From NCBI GenBank assembly GCA_964552325.1, contig CAZKHA010000043.1, positions 1 to 23,093 of the forward strand: DNA of 23,093 bases, written 5' to 3'. This stretch comes from CAZKCK01 sp964552325 (GTDB taxonomy: Bacteria > Bacteroidota > Bacteroidia > Bacteroidales > TTA-H9). Below, in pieces: positions 14,203-21,655 of this stretch. The position numbers and the translations under genes were made by a program. Position 1 is the first letter of the stretch, and every line of letters begins with the position of its first letter. The notes under the pieces are model-generated. The model was given only the letters and a program-made list of their open reading frames with translations, searched no databases and had not been told where the DNA came from.

Positions 14203-17151
14203 ATGTTAAACTCAAGTCTTAAAGTTTTCATTTATATTTATATACCTTTCTTTGCCCTGCTCACAACTCCTAGTGTAGCTCAAAAGAATTGTATTGAAGC
14301 CGATTCCACCATTTGGATTGATTCCGTGTTCGCCTCGTTGAATCAATCTCAAAAAATCGCCCAATTATTGATGATCCGTACTTATTCAAATAAAGATGAA
14401 AAGTATTATAAATCAATTGATTCTATCGTAACGAAATACAAAATAGGTGGCTTGGTATTTTTTCAAGGCGGCCCCATATCACAAGCAAAGCTTACTAACA
14501 GATGGCAGGCTATGTCGCCTATTCCATTATTAATAGGTATGGATGCAGAAAATGGCTTAGGAATGCGGCTCGATAGCACGTTTTCATTCCCTGATAATTT
14601 TACGCTTGGGGCGCTCAGCAATGATACGTTGATTTATCATCTTGGCAAACGTATTGGCCAGCAATGCAAAAGCTTAGGTGTACATATAAATTTTGCCCCA
14701 GTGGCTGATGTTAATAGCAACCCTCTCAACCCTGTAATCAACAGTAGATCATTTGGCGAAGACCCTGGACTAGTTTCCGCTAAAGTTCGTAGTTTCTTAT
14801 TGGGCATCCAGTCCGAAGGAATTATTGGGTGCATCAAGCATTTCCCGGGCCATGGCGATACTGAAACAGATTCTCACCACAGTTTGCCAATAATCTCTAA
14901 ATCTTACCCTCAACTGCTATCCAACGAACTCCTGCCTTTCACCAAAAATCTTGCTATTGCTAAAAGCATAATGATAGGGCATTTGTATGTGCCTGCCATT
15001 GACTCTACAAAAGATTTGCCTGCATCACTTTCTAAAGTAATAATTACCAACTTATTAAAAAGAGAATTAGGGTATAGCGGATTGATAATTAGTGATGCCT
15101 TAGACATGAAGGGGGTTACAAACTCCTTTAAATCGGGCCATATAGAATTGCAGGCATTGGCAGCCGGAAACGATATCCTTTTATTGCCAACCGATATCGA
15201 AAAGAGCATTCACGCCATCAATTTAGCCATCGACTCAGGCTTAATGGACATTGAAGTACTTAATATGGCCTGCAAAAAAGTACTTGCCTATAAATACCAT
15301 GTTTTTAAGCACTTAAACAAAACTATTCCGGTTCTAAACCTATACAATGTCCTTTCCTCACGTTATGATACCTTGCTTTTTGAACAACTTATTGAAAACT
15401 CAGTCACATTACTAAAAAATGATGGGGGCATAATACCTCTAACAGCTTATAAACAGCAGCTTACTATCATACCTTTTTTTGAACCTACTAGCAACCTTGT
15501 GGATGAGTTAAAACTACAAATGCCCATAACAGTACTTTACCCTGATGAGATTAAAGATTCTACTGCAGATGAGTATCACATCTCGCAAATAAACCCTAAC
15601 AACTCAGTCATGATAGTCCTGAATCTTCCATCGATCTACAAATGGAAAGACTATGGGTTAAAGCCTGCAATTATCAATACAATAGACTCCATAGCACAAA
15701 AATTTACAAGTATTTTAGTTTTAAAGGGTAATCCGTATGCCTTGACTTACTTTAAAAATTTAGCTCAATTTAAATCAATCATTGTAAGTTATAGCAATAA
15801 AGCAAAGAACAATGCACTCATTTTAAATAAATTACTTGGCTCAACCGCTTATAAGGGCAAGCTTCCTGTAACTCCAAACACTGGTTTTAGAATAGGCACC
15901 GGATTAGTGAGCGAAAGTTTGAAAGTCCTCCAACAAGTTCAGCCTGAAACTTTAGGTATTACATCGCAAGATTTGGCCGAAATAGATACTATTGTGAATC
16001 AAGGTTTGTTTCAACATGCTTACCCCGGCTGTCAAGTGTTACTGGCAAAAGATGGTAAGATTTTTTACAATAAATGTTTCGGTTCGAAAACCTACGAGGA
16101 TACCACCCGAATAAAGCCGAATCATCTATATGATGTGGCTTCAATTACAAAAATTGCAGCCACAACGCTTGCAGCCATGAAACTATATGATGAAGGAAAG
16201 CTATTGCCCGAAACACGAATAGAGAAATACTTGCCTTACATGAAACAAAAAGGTAAACATCAACTAACTTTAATGGACTTGATGGCACACCAAGCTGGTT
16301 TTGAACCTTGGATACCTTTTTATACCAAGACCCTGAAAACAAATACGGTAAGAGCATCGTATTACAACCAGAAATACTCTAAAGAATTTGGTATAAAGCT
16401 TACTGATGAGATTTTCCTTCGTACCGATTATCCTGACTCTATACTTTTACAAATTGCTCAATGCCAACTGCCTAATAAAGGTCGTTTTGTTTATAGCGAT
16501 TTGGGGTTCATTCTGCTGAAAGACGCAATAGAAAAAACTTCCAAAAGCACACTCGATCATTATACTGATAGTGTATTCTTTAAACCAATGGGTATGGTTT
16601 CCACATCCTTTTTGCCTTTAAACAACTTTCCTATCGATAGGATTGTGCCAACCGAATACGATACGGTTTTGAGGCAAAAGCTGCTATGTGGTGAAGTTAA
16701 CGATAAGGTAGCTGCACTTTTTGGTGGTGTTTCGGGTCATGCGGGTTTGTTTTCGAACGCCCATGACATGGCTAAATTTATGCAAATGCTTTTGTGGAAA
16801 GGCGAATATGCTGGAAAACAGTACTTAAAACCTGCTACCGTAGCTTACTTTACATCGCGAGTTAACGAACGTACTGGCAATAGACGCGGGCTTGGTTTTG
16901 ATAAACCCCCTTTTATACCTTTAAATAATGGACCCGTTTGTAAATCGGCATCCCAAGGCAGCTTTGGGCATTCTGGATTTACGGGCACCTATGTATGGGC
17001 CGATCCTGATAATGGCCTTGTATTCGTTTTTCTTAGCAACCGGGTTTATCCAAAGGACGATAATAATAAATTAAGCAAACTCAATATCAGGACACGTATC
17101 CATGAAAAAGCATACGAGTTGATAAAAAGGGCAACAATCCCTAAACTTTGA
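14203..17151 (+). CDS. NagZ-like GH3 beta-N-acetylhexosaminidase fused to a class C beta-lactamase-like serine hydrolase
   Basis: A signal peptide (VFIYIYIPFFALLTTPSVAQ) leads to a 982-residue exported protein. The first part (about residues 30-380) is a glycoside hydrolase family 3 barrel with the NagZ signature KHFPGHGDTETDSHHSLP near residue 212, carrying the Asp-His pair, and the nucleophile motif SDALDM near residue 297. A GH3 C-terminal-like sandwich follows (about 395-570). The last 400 residues are a beta-lactamase/DD-peptidase fold with SITK (Ser near 647, Lys near 650), YSD near 764 and HSG near 923. A likely role is cutting N-acetylglucosamine from muropeptides plus an amidase, esterase or peptidase step in wall recycling; substrates are inferred. 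The ATG at 14203 is preferred because a -7 element lies in the longer frame and the signal peptide fits. Confidence 0.9.
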   Translation: MLNSSLKVFIYIYIPFFALLTTPSVAQKNCIEADSTIWIDSVFASLNQSQKIAQLLMIRTYSNKDEKYYKSIDSIVTKYKIGGLVFFQGGPISQAKLTNRWQAMSPIPLLIGMDAENGLGMRLDSTFSFPDNFTLGALSNDTLIYHLGKRIGQQCKSLGVHINFAPVADVNSNPLNPVINSRSFGEDPGLVSAKVRSFLLGIQSEGIIGCIKHFPGHGDTETDSHHSLPIISKSYPQLLSNELLPFTKNLAIAKSIMIGHLYVPAIDSTKDLPASLSKVIITNLLKRELGYSGLIISDALDMKGVTNSFKSGHIELQALAAGNDILLLPTDIEKSIHAINLAIDSGLMDIEVLNMACKKVLAYKYHVFKHLNKTIPVLNLYNVLSSRYDTLLFEQLIENSVTLLKNDGGIIPLTAYKQQLTIIPFFEPTSNLVDELKLQMPITVLYPDEIKDSTADEYHISQINPNNSVMIVLNLPSIYKWKDYGLKPAIINTIDSIAQKFTSILVLKGNPYALTYFKNLAQFKSIIVSYSNKAKNNALILNKLLGSTAYKGKLPVTPNTGFRIGTGLVSESLKVLQQVQPETLGITSQDLAEIDTIVNQGLFQHAYPGCQVLLAKDGKIFYNKCFGSKTYEDTTRIKPNHLYDVASITKIAATTLAAMKLYDEGKLLPETRIEKYLPYMKQKGKHQLTLMDLMAHQAGFEPWIPFYTKTLKTNTVRASYYNQKYSKEFGIKLTDEIFLRTDYPDSILLQIAQCQLPNKGRFVYSDLGFILLKDAIEKTSKSTLDHYTDSVFFKPMGMVSTSFLPLNNFPIDRIVPTEYDTVLRQKLLCGEVNDKVAALFGGVSGHAGLFSNAHDMAKFMQMLLWKGEYAGKQYLKPATVAYFTSRVNERTGNRRGLGFDKPPFIPLNNGPVCKSASQGSFGHSGFTGTYVWADPDNGLVFVFLSNRVYPKDDNNKLSKLNIRTRIHEKAYELIKRATIPKL

Positions 17152-17243
17152 TTTATGTTCGGTCAACCTTTACTGTAATACATTGTTATATAACCCTAGC
17201 TTATGCTAAAAATCTAATTATTAATTTATAGTTCATAAAACAC

Positions 17244-18065
17244 ATGAACCCTCGCATTAAAACTGTCCTTTTATGGGTGTTAGCTACCATATTAATGCTA
17301 TCAATGGCAGTATATCAACGGCTTACTGGCCCAACTCACCCCGCAAGGGAAAAAGTTAGTTTTGGGGAAGCCACTTATAAACTAAGCCTTTTGCGCAGCC
17401 ATAGCACTTCAAGCGATGCTAAAATTAATCTTAAATTAAAAGATACTTCCATTCATGGCAATTATAGCTTTAAGAGACTAGGAACCAATGATTCAATTAC
17501 TAGTAAACCATTATTTCGTAATGGCGACACCCTTATTGCCAGCTTGCCGGCCCAGCCACCTGCAGGTAAACTACAATATTCTATTAACCTCACAAAAAAC
17601 GGTCAACAAGTAGAGGTAACTGACAAGCCAATAGTAATCCGATTTAAAGGAGATGTTCCGAGCTATATCCTTATCCCACATATCTTCTTCATGTTTTTCG
17701 CCATGCTTTTTTCGTTGCGTACCGGAATTGAAGCATTACTTAAAAGGGATGGCCTCAAATCATTAGCAACCTACACGCTTGGTTTCCTTGTGGTAGGTGG
17801 TTTAATCTTGGGTCCTTTTGTTCAAAAATTTGCATTTGGAGCATATTGGACCGGTTGGCCATTTGGCCATGACCTTACCGATAACAAGACTTTGGTGGCA
17901 TTTATATTTTGGTTGATTGCAGTTTATAAGCTGTGGAGGAATAAAGAAGCCAAGTATTGGGTAATTGCTGCAGCCATCGTAATGCTAGCAGTGTACCTAA
18001 TACCACATAGTATGTTTGGTTCTCAATTTGATTACTCTTCAGGGCAAGTTACCACTGGCCGTTAG
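17244..18065 (+). CDS. Conserved polytopic membrane protein of unknown function
   Basis: The N-terminus is a membrane anchor (VLLWVLATILMLSMAVYQ, about residues 8-25). A soluble domain of about 110 residues follows, predicted periplasmic and probably beta-rich (for example KINLKLKDTSIHGNYSFKRL). Four hydrophobic segments then lie in the C-terminal half (about residues 140-158, 172-194, 210-225 and 232-250). GPFVQKFAFGAYWTGWPFGHDLTDNK between them is distinctive. I recall similar hypothetical proteins in Bacteroidota but know no function. It lies between the GH3 fusion and the rhomboid gene, all on the plus strand. No -7 element is seen in the 92-base gap upstream, so read-through from the GH3 gene is possible. 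Confidence 0.78.
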   Translation: MNPRIKTVLLWVLATILMLSMAVYQRLTGPTHPAREKVSFGEATYKLSLLRSHSTSSDAKINLKLKDTSIHGNYSFKRLGTNDSITSKPLFRNGDTLIASLPAQPPAGKLQYSINLTKNGQQVEVTDKPIVIRFKGDVPSYILIPHIFFMFFAMLFSLRTGIEALLKRDGLKSLATYTLGFLVVGGLILGPFVQKFAFGAYWTGWPFGHDLTDNKTLVAFIFWLIAVYKLWRNKEAKYWVIAAAIVMLAVYLIPHSMFGSQFDYSSGQVTTGR

Positions 18066-18088
18066 TACCAATTTTTGGAATTTAGTCT

Positions 18089-18112
18089 TATATTTGGAGG
18101 GCTCAGCCCTCC
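18089..18112 (+). promoter_or_regulatory. Possible -7 element and hairpin before the rhomboid gene
   Basis: TATATTTG (18089-18096) matches TAnnTTTG, 33 bases before the ATG at 18129. It is followed at once by the inverted repeat GGAGGGCT-c-AGCCCTCC (18096-18112 area). The stem lies at or just after the expected transcription start. It could instead be a terminator-like hairpin for the upstream gene (TTCTTATTT follows). Confidence 0.4.
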
Positions 18113-18128
18113 TTCTTATTTAGCAACT

Positions 18129-18743
18129 ATGACCATTTATATCATTATAATTACAGCCATAATCTCCATTTTGGCATTCTCTAATCATCAATTGATGGAT
18201 AGGCTTAAGTTTAATGCCTATTTCATTAAACACTCATCGGAAGGTTGGAGGTTTTTGTCGTATGGTTTAGTGCATGCTGATTGGGTTCATTTAGTGATAA
18301 ATATGTTTGTTCTTTATAGCTTTGGGTCGGCGGTAGAATACTATTATGGCTACTTTTTCCCTTCCAAATCAATCTTCTATTACTTTTTGCTGTATGTGGG
18401 TGGCATTGCCATGTCAGTACTTTCATCCTTTGGTAAACATAAGGATAACCTTTATTACAATGCTGTTGGGGCAAGTGGCGCGGTTTCGGCTGTAGTTTTC
18501 GCCTCCATAGTTTTTAACCCAATGGCACCAATTCGTTTTATTTTCATACCCATTGATATTCCAGCATTTATCTTTGGTGGGGCTTACTTATTTTACTCAT
18601 GGTACATGGCCCGCAAGGGCAATGATTCCATTGGCCATGATGCGCATTTTTGGGGTGCAATTTTTGGGATTGTTTTTACAATTGCCTTAAAACCTTCATT
18701 AGCAATGCATTTCGTTTCAAGACTGTTCGCATCTATTGTATAA
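18129..18743 (+). CDS. Rhomboid-family intramembrane serine protease
   Basis: The protein is polytopic, with about six hydrophobic segments. The catalytic serine lies in the GxSG motif of YNAVGASGAVSAV and the catalytic histidine in GHDAHFWGAIFGI near the C-terminus, the Ser-His dyad of rhomboids. FLSYGLVHADWVHLVINMF holds the conserved HxxxxHxxxN element of the second membrane helix. Rhomboids cut membrane proteins within the bilayer; the substrate is unknown. The mature core is 204 residues, near the minimum for the family. I chose the ATG at 18129 over TTG at 18075, because the extra 18 residues are not rhomboid-like and span a hairpin and a possible -7 element. Confidence 0.88.
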   Translation: MTIYIIIITAIISILAFSNHQLMDRLKFNAYFIKHSSEGWRFLSYGLVHADWVHLVINMFVLYSFGSAVEYYYGYFFPSKSIFYYFLLYVGGIAMSVLSSFGKHKDNLYYNAVGASGAVSAVVFASIVFNPMAPIRFIFIPIDIPAFIFGGAYLFYSWYMARKGNDSIGHDAHFWGAIFGIVFTIALKPSLAMHFVSRLFASIV

Positions 18744-18782
18744 GTAGTTCTAAATTCCCAATCTATATGCAATTGGCATAGC

Positions 18783-18790
18783 TATATTTG
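18783..18790 (+). promoter_or_regulatory. Promoter -7 element of the PorT-like gene
   Basis: TATATTTG matches TAnnTTTG, 16 bases before the ATG at 18807. Confidence 0.6.
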
Positions 18791-18806
18791 TGGTAAATTT
18801 TATCAC

Positions 18807-19487
18807 ATGAAATGCATATACCGTTTAACCCTATGCTTAGCCATATACTTTCTTGCAAGTAGTTACGTGTTTCCTCAGCAAATTGGGGTAAAAACAGGCA
18901 TTAACTATTCAAAAATTTCTTATAATGGAACTGATGCAGCCCTAAAAAACGCTTTGATGGCTTACCGTCAATCAACTTTATATGGTGGTTTCATAAATTT
19001 TAAACTTGCTCCGCTGGTTTCACTTCAATTAGAATGCAATTACGACCCACGAGGCATGCAAAGCGAAATTCCCACTTATGAAGGCGAGGGATTGTTTGAA
19101 GGCGATGAATACCAATCTTTGGACTATGTTACGGTGCCACTTTTGGTAAAAGCTAAGCTGTTGGTTTTTTTTGTTGAAGGTGGGCCTTATGTTGGTTTTT
19201 TGATAAAAGCCAACGAGATAAGAAATGGAACACTAACTAAAACTTCAGATACAGGCTTTGTTGTTAGCGACTTTTACACAGAAATCGACAATAAAGAATA
19301 CTGGAATACAGTTGATTATGGTCTTGTTTTGGGAGGAGGCATATCTTTTAAACTTGGTCCTGTTGAAGTTATGGGAGGCGCTAGGTATCATGCTGGCATG
19401 GCTAACATACTAAAAGACAATGACTCGGCGCTTCAAGCCCAAAATAGGGTAATGAGTGTGTATGCAGGGTTAGGGCTTCGGTTCTAA
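18807..19487 (+). CDS. PorT-like outer-membrane beta-barrel protein
   Basis: After a signal peptide (LTLCLAIYFLASSYVFPQ) the mature protein begins IGVKTGINYSKISY, the start seen in the Bacteroidota PorT/outer-membrane beta-barrel family. Strands with alternating hydrophobic residues follow (LYGGFINFKLAPLVSLQLEC, LLVKAKLLVFFVEGGPYVGF, YGLVLGGGISFKLG). The protein ends in an aromatic residue (VYAGLGLRF), as outer-membrane barrels do. At 226 residues it would form an eight-stranded-type barrel. It may be a small porin-like or structural protein; a role in type IX secretion, as for PorT itself, is not shown. It has its own promoter element. Confidence 0.85.
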   Translation: MKCIYRLTLCLAIYFLASSYVFPQQIGVKTGINYSKISYNGTDAALKNALMAYRQSTLYGGFINFKLAPLVSLQLECNYDPRGMQSEIPTYEGEGLFEGDEYQSLDYVTVPLLVKAKLLVFFVEGGPYVGFLIKANEIRNGTLTKTSDTGFVVSDFYTEIDNKEYWNTVDYGLVLGGGISFKLGPVEVMGGARYHAGMANILKDNDSALQAQNRVMSVYAGLGLRF

Positions 19488-19513
19488 AAAAAAAGAGGAG
19501 CATAAACTCCTCT
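19486..19513 (-). terminator. Terminator between PorT-like gene and lipoprotein gene
   Basis: AGAGGAG (19494-19500) and CTCCTCT (19507-19513) form a 7-bp stem with a CATAAA loop. On the minus strand it is followed by eight T residues, 26 bases after the lipoprotein stop. It overlaps the end of the convergent PorT-like gene. Confidence 0.85.
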
Positions 19514-19538
19514 CTTGATGTTGAATTAGTTTTATAAA

Positions 19539-20453
19539 CTATTTCTTTATTTTCACTTCAATGGTAATAGCGCGGTCGGCACCTGTGGTACCATTTATTG
19601 CCAAAACTTTGTACAAGCCTTTTTTGCTTGCATTTGCCGAAGTAGATGCAGTTTCAAAGGCAACAATATCACCAACTTGCAGTAGGTTAACCATTGAAAG
19701 GCTTAAACCAGTGGCATTTTCGTTAATTAAATCATCATCGGTAGCTGTAATAGCATCCCAATTAACGCCTGTAGTCTTTTTGAAGCGGGTAGCATTGCGA
19801 ATAGTCCAATCAGCAAAATAACCACTTGTCCAAACATCGCCTAGTATAACTTCATCTGGTGATGCAAGCGAAGCTTTGTTATCGGTGCCATAAAAATAAA
19901 CCAAATCAACTTTGTTTTGGTTAAGTTTGGCATCAGCCTGCTTATATACTGTGTTATTGACTGATGACCAGAAGCTTCCAATACTAAGGTTGCTTTGACC
20001 ACCCATTAAAATTGCAGTATAAATATTAACTGTTGCTTCTACGGGTGTGGTAATAATATTGAAACTTATTTCGTTTGTCTCACCGTCAGCATCGGTTACT
20101 TTAACAGCAAATCTTTCGGTTCCAGCTACAGATGCGGTATAGAAATTTGCTTCAATGTTAAAATTAGCAACACTGATAGTGCTATCGAGTACGGTTGTTG
20201 GTACATTGTTAAATGTACGGGTAACTACCAATTTTGTCAGTTTTGATCCTGAAGTTGCATTGGCAGCGGCGTTGATTCCAACTTTTAAAAGTGTGTTAAC
20301 AGGGTATGAGCCATCGGCGGAAACATAACCTGAGCCACCAACAAAATTAATAGAAGGAAGTTGTGGATCAGTATTTTCATCTTTGTTACAAGAAACGAGT
20401 ACTGTTGAGGCAACAGCGATTAGGAGCATAAAGAAAATGAAATTCTTTCTCAT
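19539..20453 (-). CDS. Lipoprotein of unknown function
   Basis: The N-terminus has a lipoprotein signal peptide (FIFFMLLIAVASTVLVSC) with the lipobox LVSC and Cys near residue 22, followed by NKDENTDP. The mature region contains an Ig/fibronectin-like beta segment of about 110 residues (VTDADGETNEISFNI). A C-terminal part carries a repeated strand pattern and the segment VDLVYFYGTDNKASLASPD. The protein is likely anchored in the outer membrane, possibly surface exposed, since acidic residues follow the lipobox. No enzyme motif or SusD/SusC neighbour is present, so I give no function. It may be an adhesion or carbohydrate-binding-like protein; that is a guess. It is monocistronic, with its own -7 element and terminator. 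Confidence 0.8.
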   Translation of the reverse strand: MRKNFIFFMLLIAVASTVLVSCNKDENTDPQLPSINFVGGSGYVSADGSYPVNTLLKVGINAAANATSGSKLTKLVVTRTFNNVPTTVLDSTISVANFNIEANFYTASVAGTERFAVKVTDADGETNEISFNIITTPVEATVNIYTAILMGGQSNLSIGSFWSSVNNTVYKQADAKLNQNKVDLVYFYGTDNKASLASPDEVILGDVWTSGYFADWTIRNATRFKKTTGVNWDAITATDDDLINENATGLSLSMVNLLQVGDIVAFETASTSANASKKGLYKVLAINGTTGADRAITIEVKIKK

Positions 20454-20511
20454 AGTAGGTGTTTTAAGGAATTGAAATTAGTTAAATATAAGTTTTACGG
20501 GCAGTAGCTAT

Positions 20512-20519
20512 CAAAGTTA
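20512..20519 (-). promoter_or_regulatory. Promoter -7 element of the lipoprotein gene
   Basis: On the minus strand TAACTTTG matches TAnnTTTG, 58 bases before the start codon at 20453. It sits back-to-back with the ssrA -7 element (20569-20576) in a divergent region. Confidence 0.55.
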
Positions 20520-20568
20520 ATGCCACAAAACTTTTTCAAGAATTATTTATGTAGTATTCTAAAACAAC

Positions 20569-20576
20569 TAACTTTG
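20569..20576 (+). promoter_or_regulatory. Promoter -7 element of ssrA
   Basis: TAACTTTG matches TAnnTTTG, 21 bases before the mature tmRNA 5' end. Confidence 0.55.
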
Positions 20577-20597
20577 CAGCCTTGTTCATTGAAAAAT

Positions 20598-20967
20598 GGG
20601 GCTGATTGGTTTTGACAGCATGACAGTGGATTTGTAAGCATGCCGGGCGTTGTGAATATGGCCCGTAATAACTAATTCTCACAGCCTATAAACGGCGACA
20701 ATCATAACTACGCATTGGCCGCTTAATCTGGAAGATTAGGCCGCCTGCTGTTCCCCGGGAAGCCTTGCCTTGCGGCGTCCCGATCGGAGCATCATAAACG
20801 CCGGGCTGGTTGGATCATTGCTTTGTTGATTCAATAAGAAAACAGAAGCTACGAAACGGATAGGTTGGCCATTTGCCGGTACGTTTCCTACAATCAATAA
20901 GTGGATAAGCATGTAGAAAGCACTTTTGCCGCGTGTTTGGACCGGAGTTCGACTCTCCGCAGCTCCA
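20598..20967 (+). ncRNA. ssrA: Transfer-messenger RNA (tmRNA)
   Basis: tmRNA rescues stalled ribosomes and tags the unfinished protein for proteolysis. The 5' end GGGGCTG (20598-20604) pairs with CAGCTCC (20960-20966) as a 7-bp acceptor stem containing the alanine-identity G-U third pair. The T-arm-like GGAGTTCGACTCTCC is next to the 3' end. The tag reading frame begins with GGC at 20694 and ends with TAA at 20724-20726, giving GDNHNYALAA after the tRNA-borne Ala. CCA is not encoded (ACAA follows the stem), so the CCA end is added after transcription. Pseudoknot-type G/C-rich helices lie between about 20730 and 20930. It has its own -7 element. The smpB gene is not in this window. Confidence 0.97.
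20694..20726 (+). other. tmRNA tag reading frame
   Basis: The codons GGC GAC AAT CAT AAC TAC GCA TTG GCC GCT TAA encode the degradation tag GDNHNYALAA, preceded in use by alanine from the charged tmRNA. The YALAA end matches the Bacteroidota tag type. Confidence 0.9.
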
Positions 20968-20970
20968 CAA

Positions 20971-21006
20971 GAAAAAACCCGTATAGAGATTTAACGTCTA
21001 TACGGG
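20971..21006 (-). terminator. Terminator between ssrA and the small ORFs
   Basis: CCCGTATAGA (20978-20987) and TCTATACGGG (20997-21006) form a perfect 10-bp stem. On the minus strand it is followed by six T residues, so it terminates the small-ORF operon. On the plus strand only AAAAAC follows, so as a tmRNA terminator it would be weak, though RNA processing may trim the end. Confidence 0.75.
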
Positions 21007-21062
21007 AAAAACAAATAAAAGTAAACTTATGTTAAACTAAAACGCCTTCAATGGGAGGTAAA

Positions 21063-21200
21063 CTATTGCTTTTCAAAATCTTTCAAATATCGAAACGTAC
21101 CATCTTCTTGCTCTTCAGCAATAGGAGCATTTTTTGATTCGTAAATCAACAAGCCAATAAAGAGGGCTATAAGTACTATGAGCAACAAGATTTTAAGCAT
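21063..21200 (-). CDS. Small membrane protein, 45 residues
   Basis: The frame encodes a 45-residue protein with one long hydrophobic segment (LKILLLIVLIALFIGLLIY, residues 2-20), then an acidic tail. The pattern is a typical small single-pass membrane protein. It overlaps the upstream small ORF by 8 bases and is on the same strand, so the two are probably co-transcribed and coupled. It is followed by the hairpin terminator at 20971-21006. I know no family; function unknown. Confidence 0.55.
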   Translation of the reverse strand: MLKILLLIVLIALFIGLLIYESKNAPIAEEQEDGTFRYLKDFEKQ

Positions 21201-21402
21201 AACTATTCAAATATTTCCTTAATTTTTGAATGCCCTCGGAATTGTGATCCAAACGTGTATTCGATCTTTCGTTCTGAAGCTGGGTGTTGAAATCTATATC
21301 TTCCTTTGAGTATACTTCGGCATTAGCCTGATCTTTTGAAGTTTTGCTATAAAACGCCTGTAAAAGATTCGAAATTTGCCTTTCTTGCATATAGGTAAAC
21401 AT
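21193..21402 (-). CDS. Hypothetical small protein, about 69 residues
   Basis: The frame reads MFTYMQERQISNLLQAFYS, followed by a charged, probably helical region ending IQKLRKYLNSYA. No domain is recognised and there is no signal peptide. A longer start at 21453 would add 17 residues, but a -7-like TAAGTTTG (minus, 21438-21445) lies inside that extension, so the ATG at 21402 is preferred; an ATG at 21387 is also possible. The 3' end overlaps the small membrane protein gene by 8 bases, which supports an operon. The pair may be an uncharacterised two-gene unit between ssrA and metK. Confidence 0.5.
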   Translation of the reverse strand: MFTYMQERQISNLLQAFYSKTSKDQANAEVYSKEDIDFNTQLQNERSNTRLDHNSEGIQKLRKYLNSYA

Positions 21403-21437
21403 TAATTTTAACTCGATAGGGTTGGCAAATTTCAGGC

Positions 21438-21445
21438 CAAACTTA
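21438..21445 (-). promoter_or_regulatory. Possible -7 element of the small-ORF operon
   Basis: On the minus strand TAAGTTTG matches TAnnTTTG, 35 bases before the ATG at 21402. Confidence 0.4.
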
Positions 21446-21586
21446 CAAATCATTGTTAATCACACTATTACATAATTAACTTGTAAAACCAAACCTTTTG
21501 ATTGGGCCAATAGTAAACCACAATTCTCCGTTTATTGCCACAATAAAATTCTAAACAATTATATAACAATAACTTAACAAGAGTTC

Positions 21587-21628
21587 AAAAAAAATCTCCG
21601 GTTTCAGATTGTTATCCGAAACTGGAGA
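21587..21628 (-). terminator. Intrinsic terminator of metK
   Basis: TCTCC-g-GTTTC (21595-21605) and GAAAC-t-GGAGA (21618-21628) form an 11-bp stem with one non-Watson-Crick pair. On the minus strand it is followed by eight T residues, about 30 bases after the metK stop. Confidence 0.88.
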
Positions 21629-21655
21629 CACATATGTTTAGTAAAGCGCTACTAT

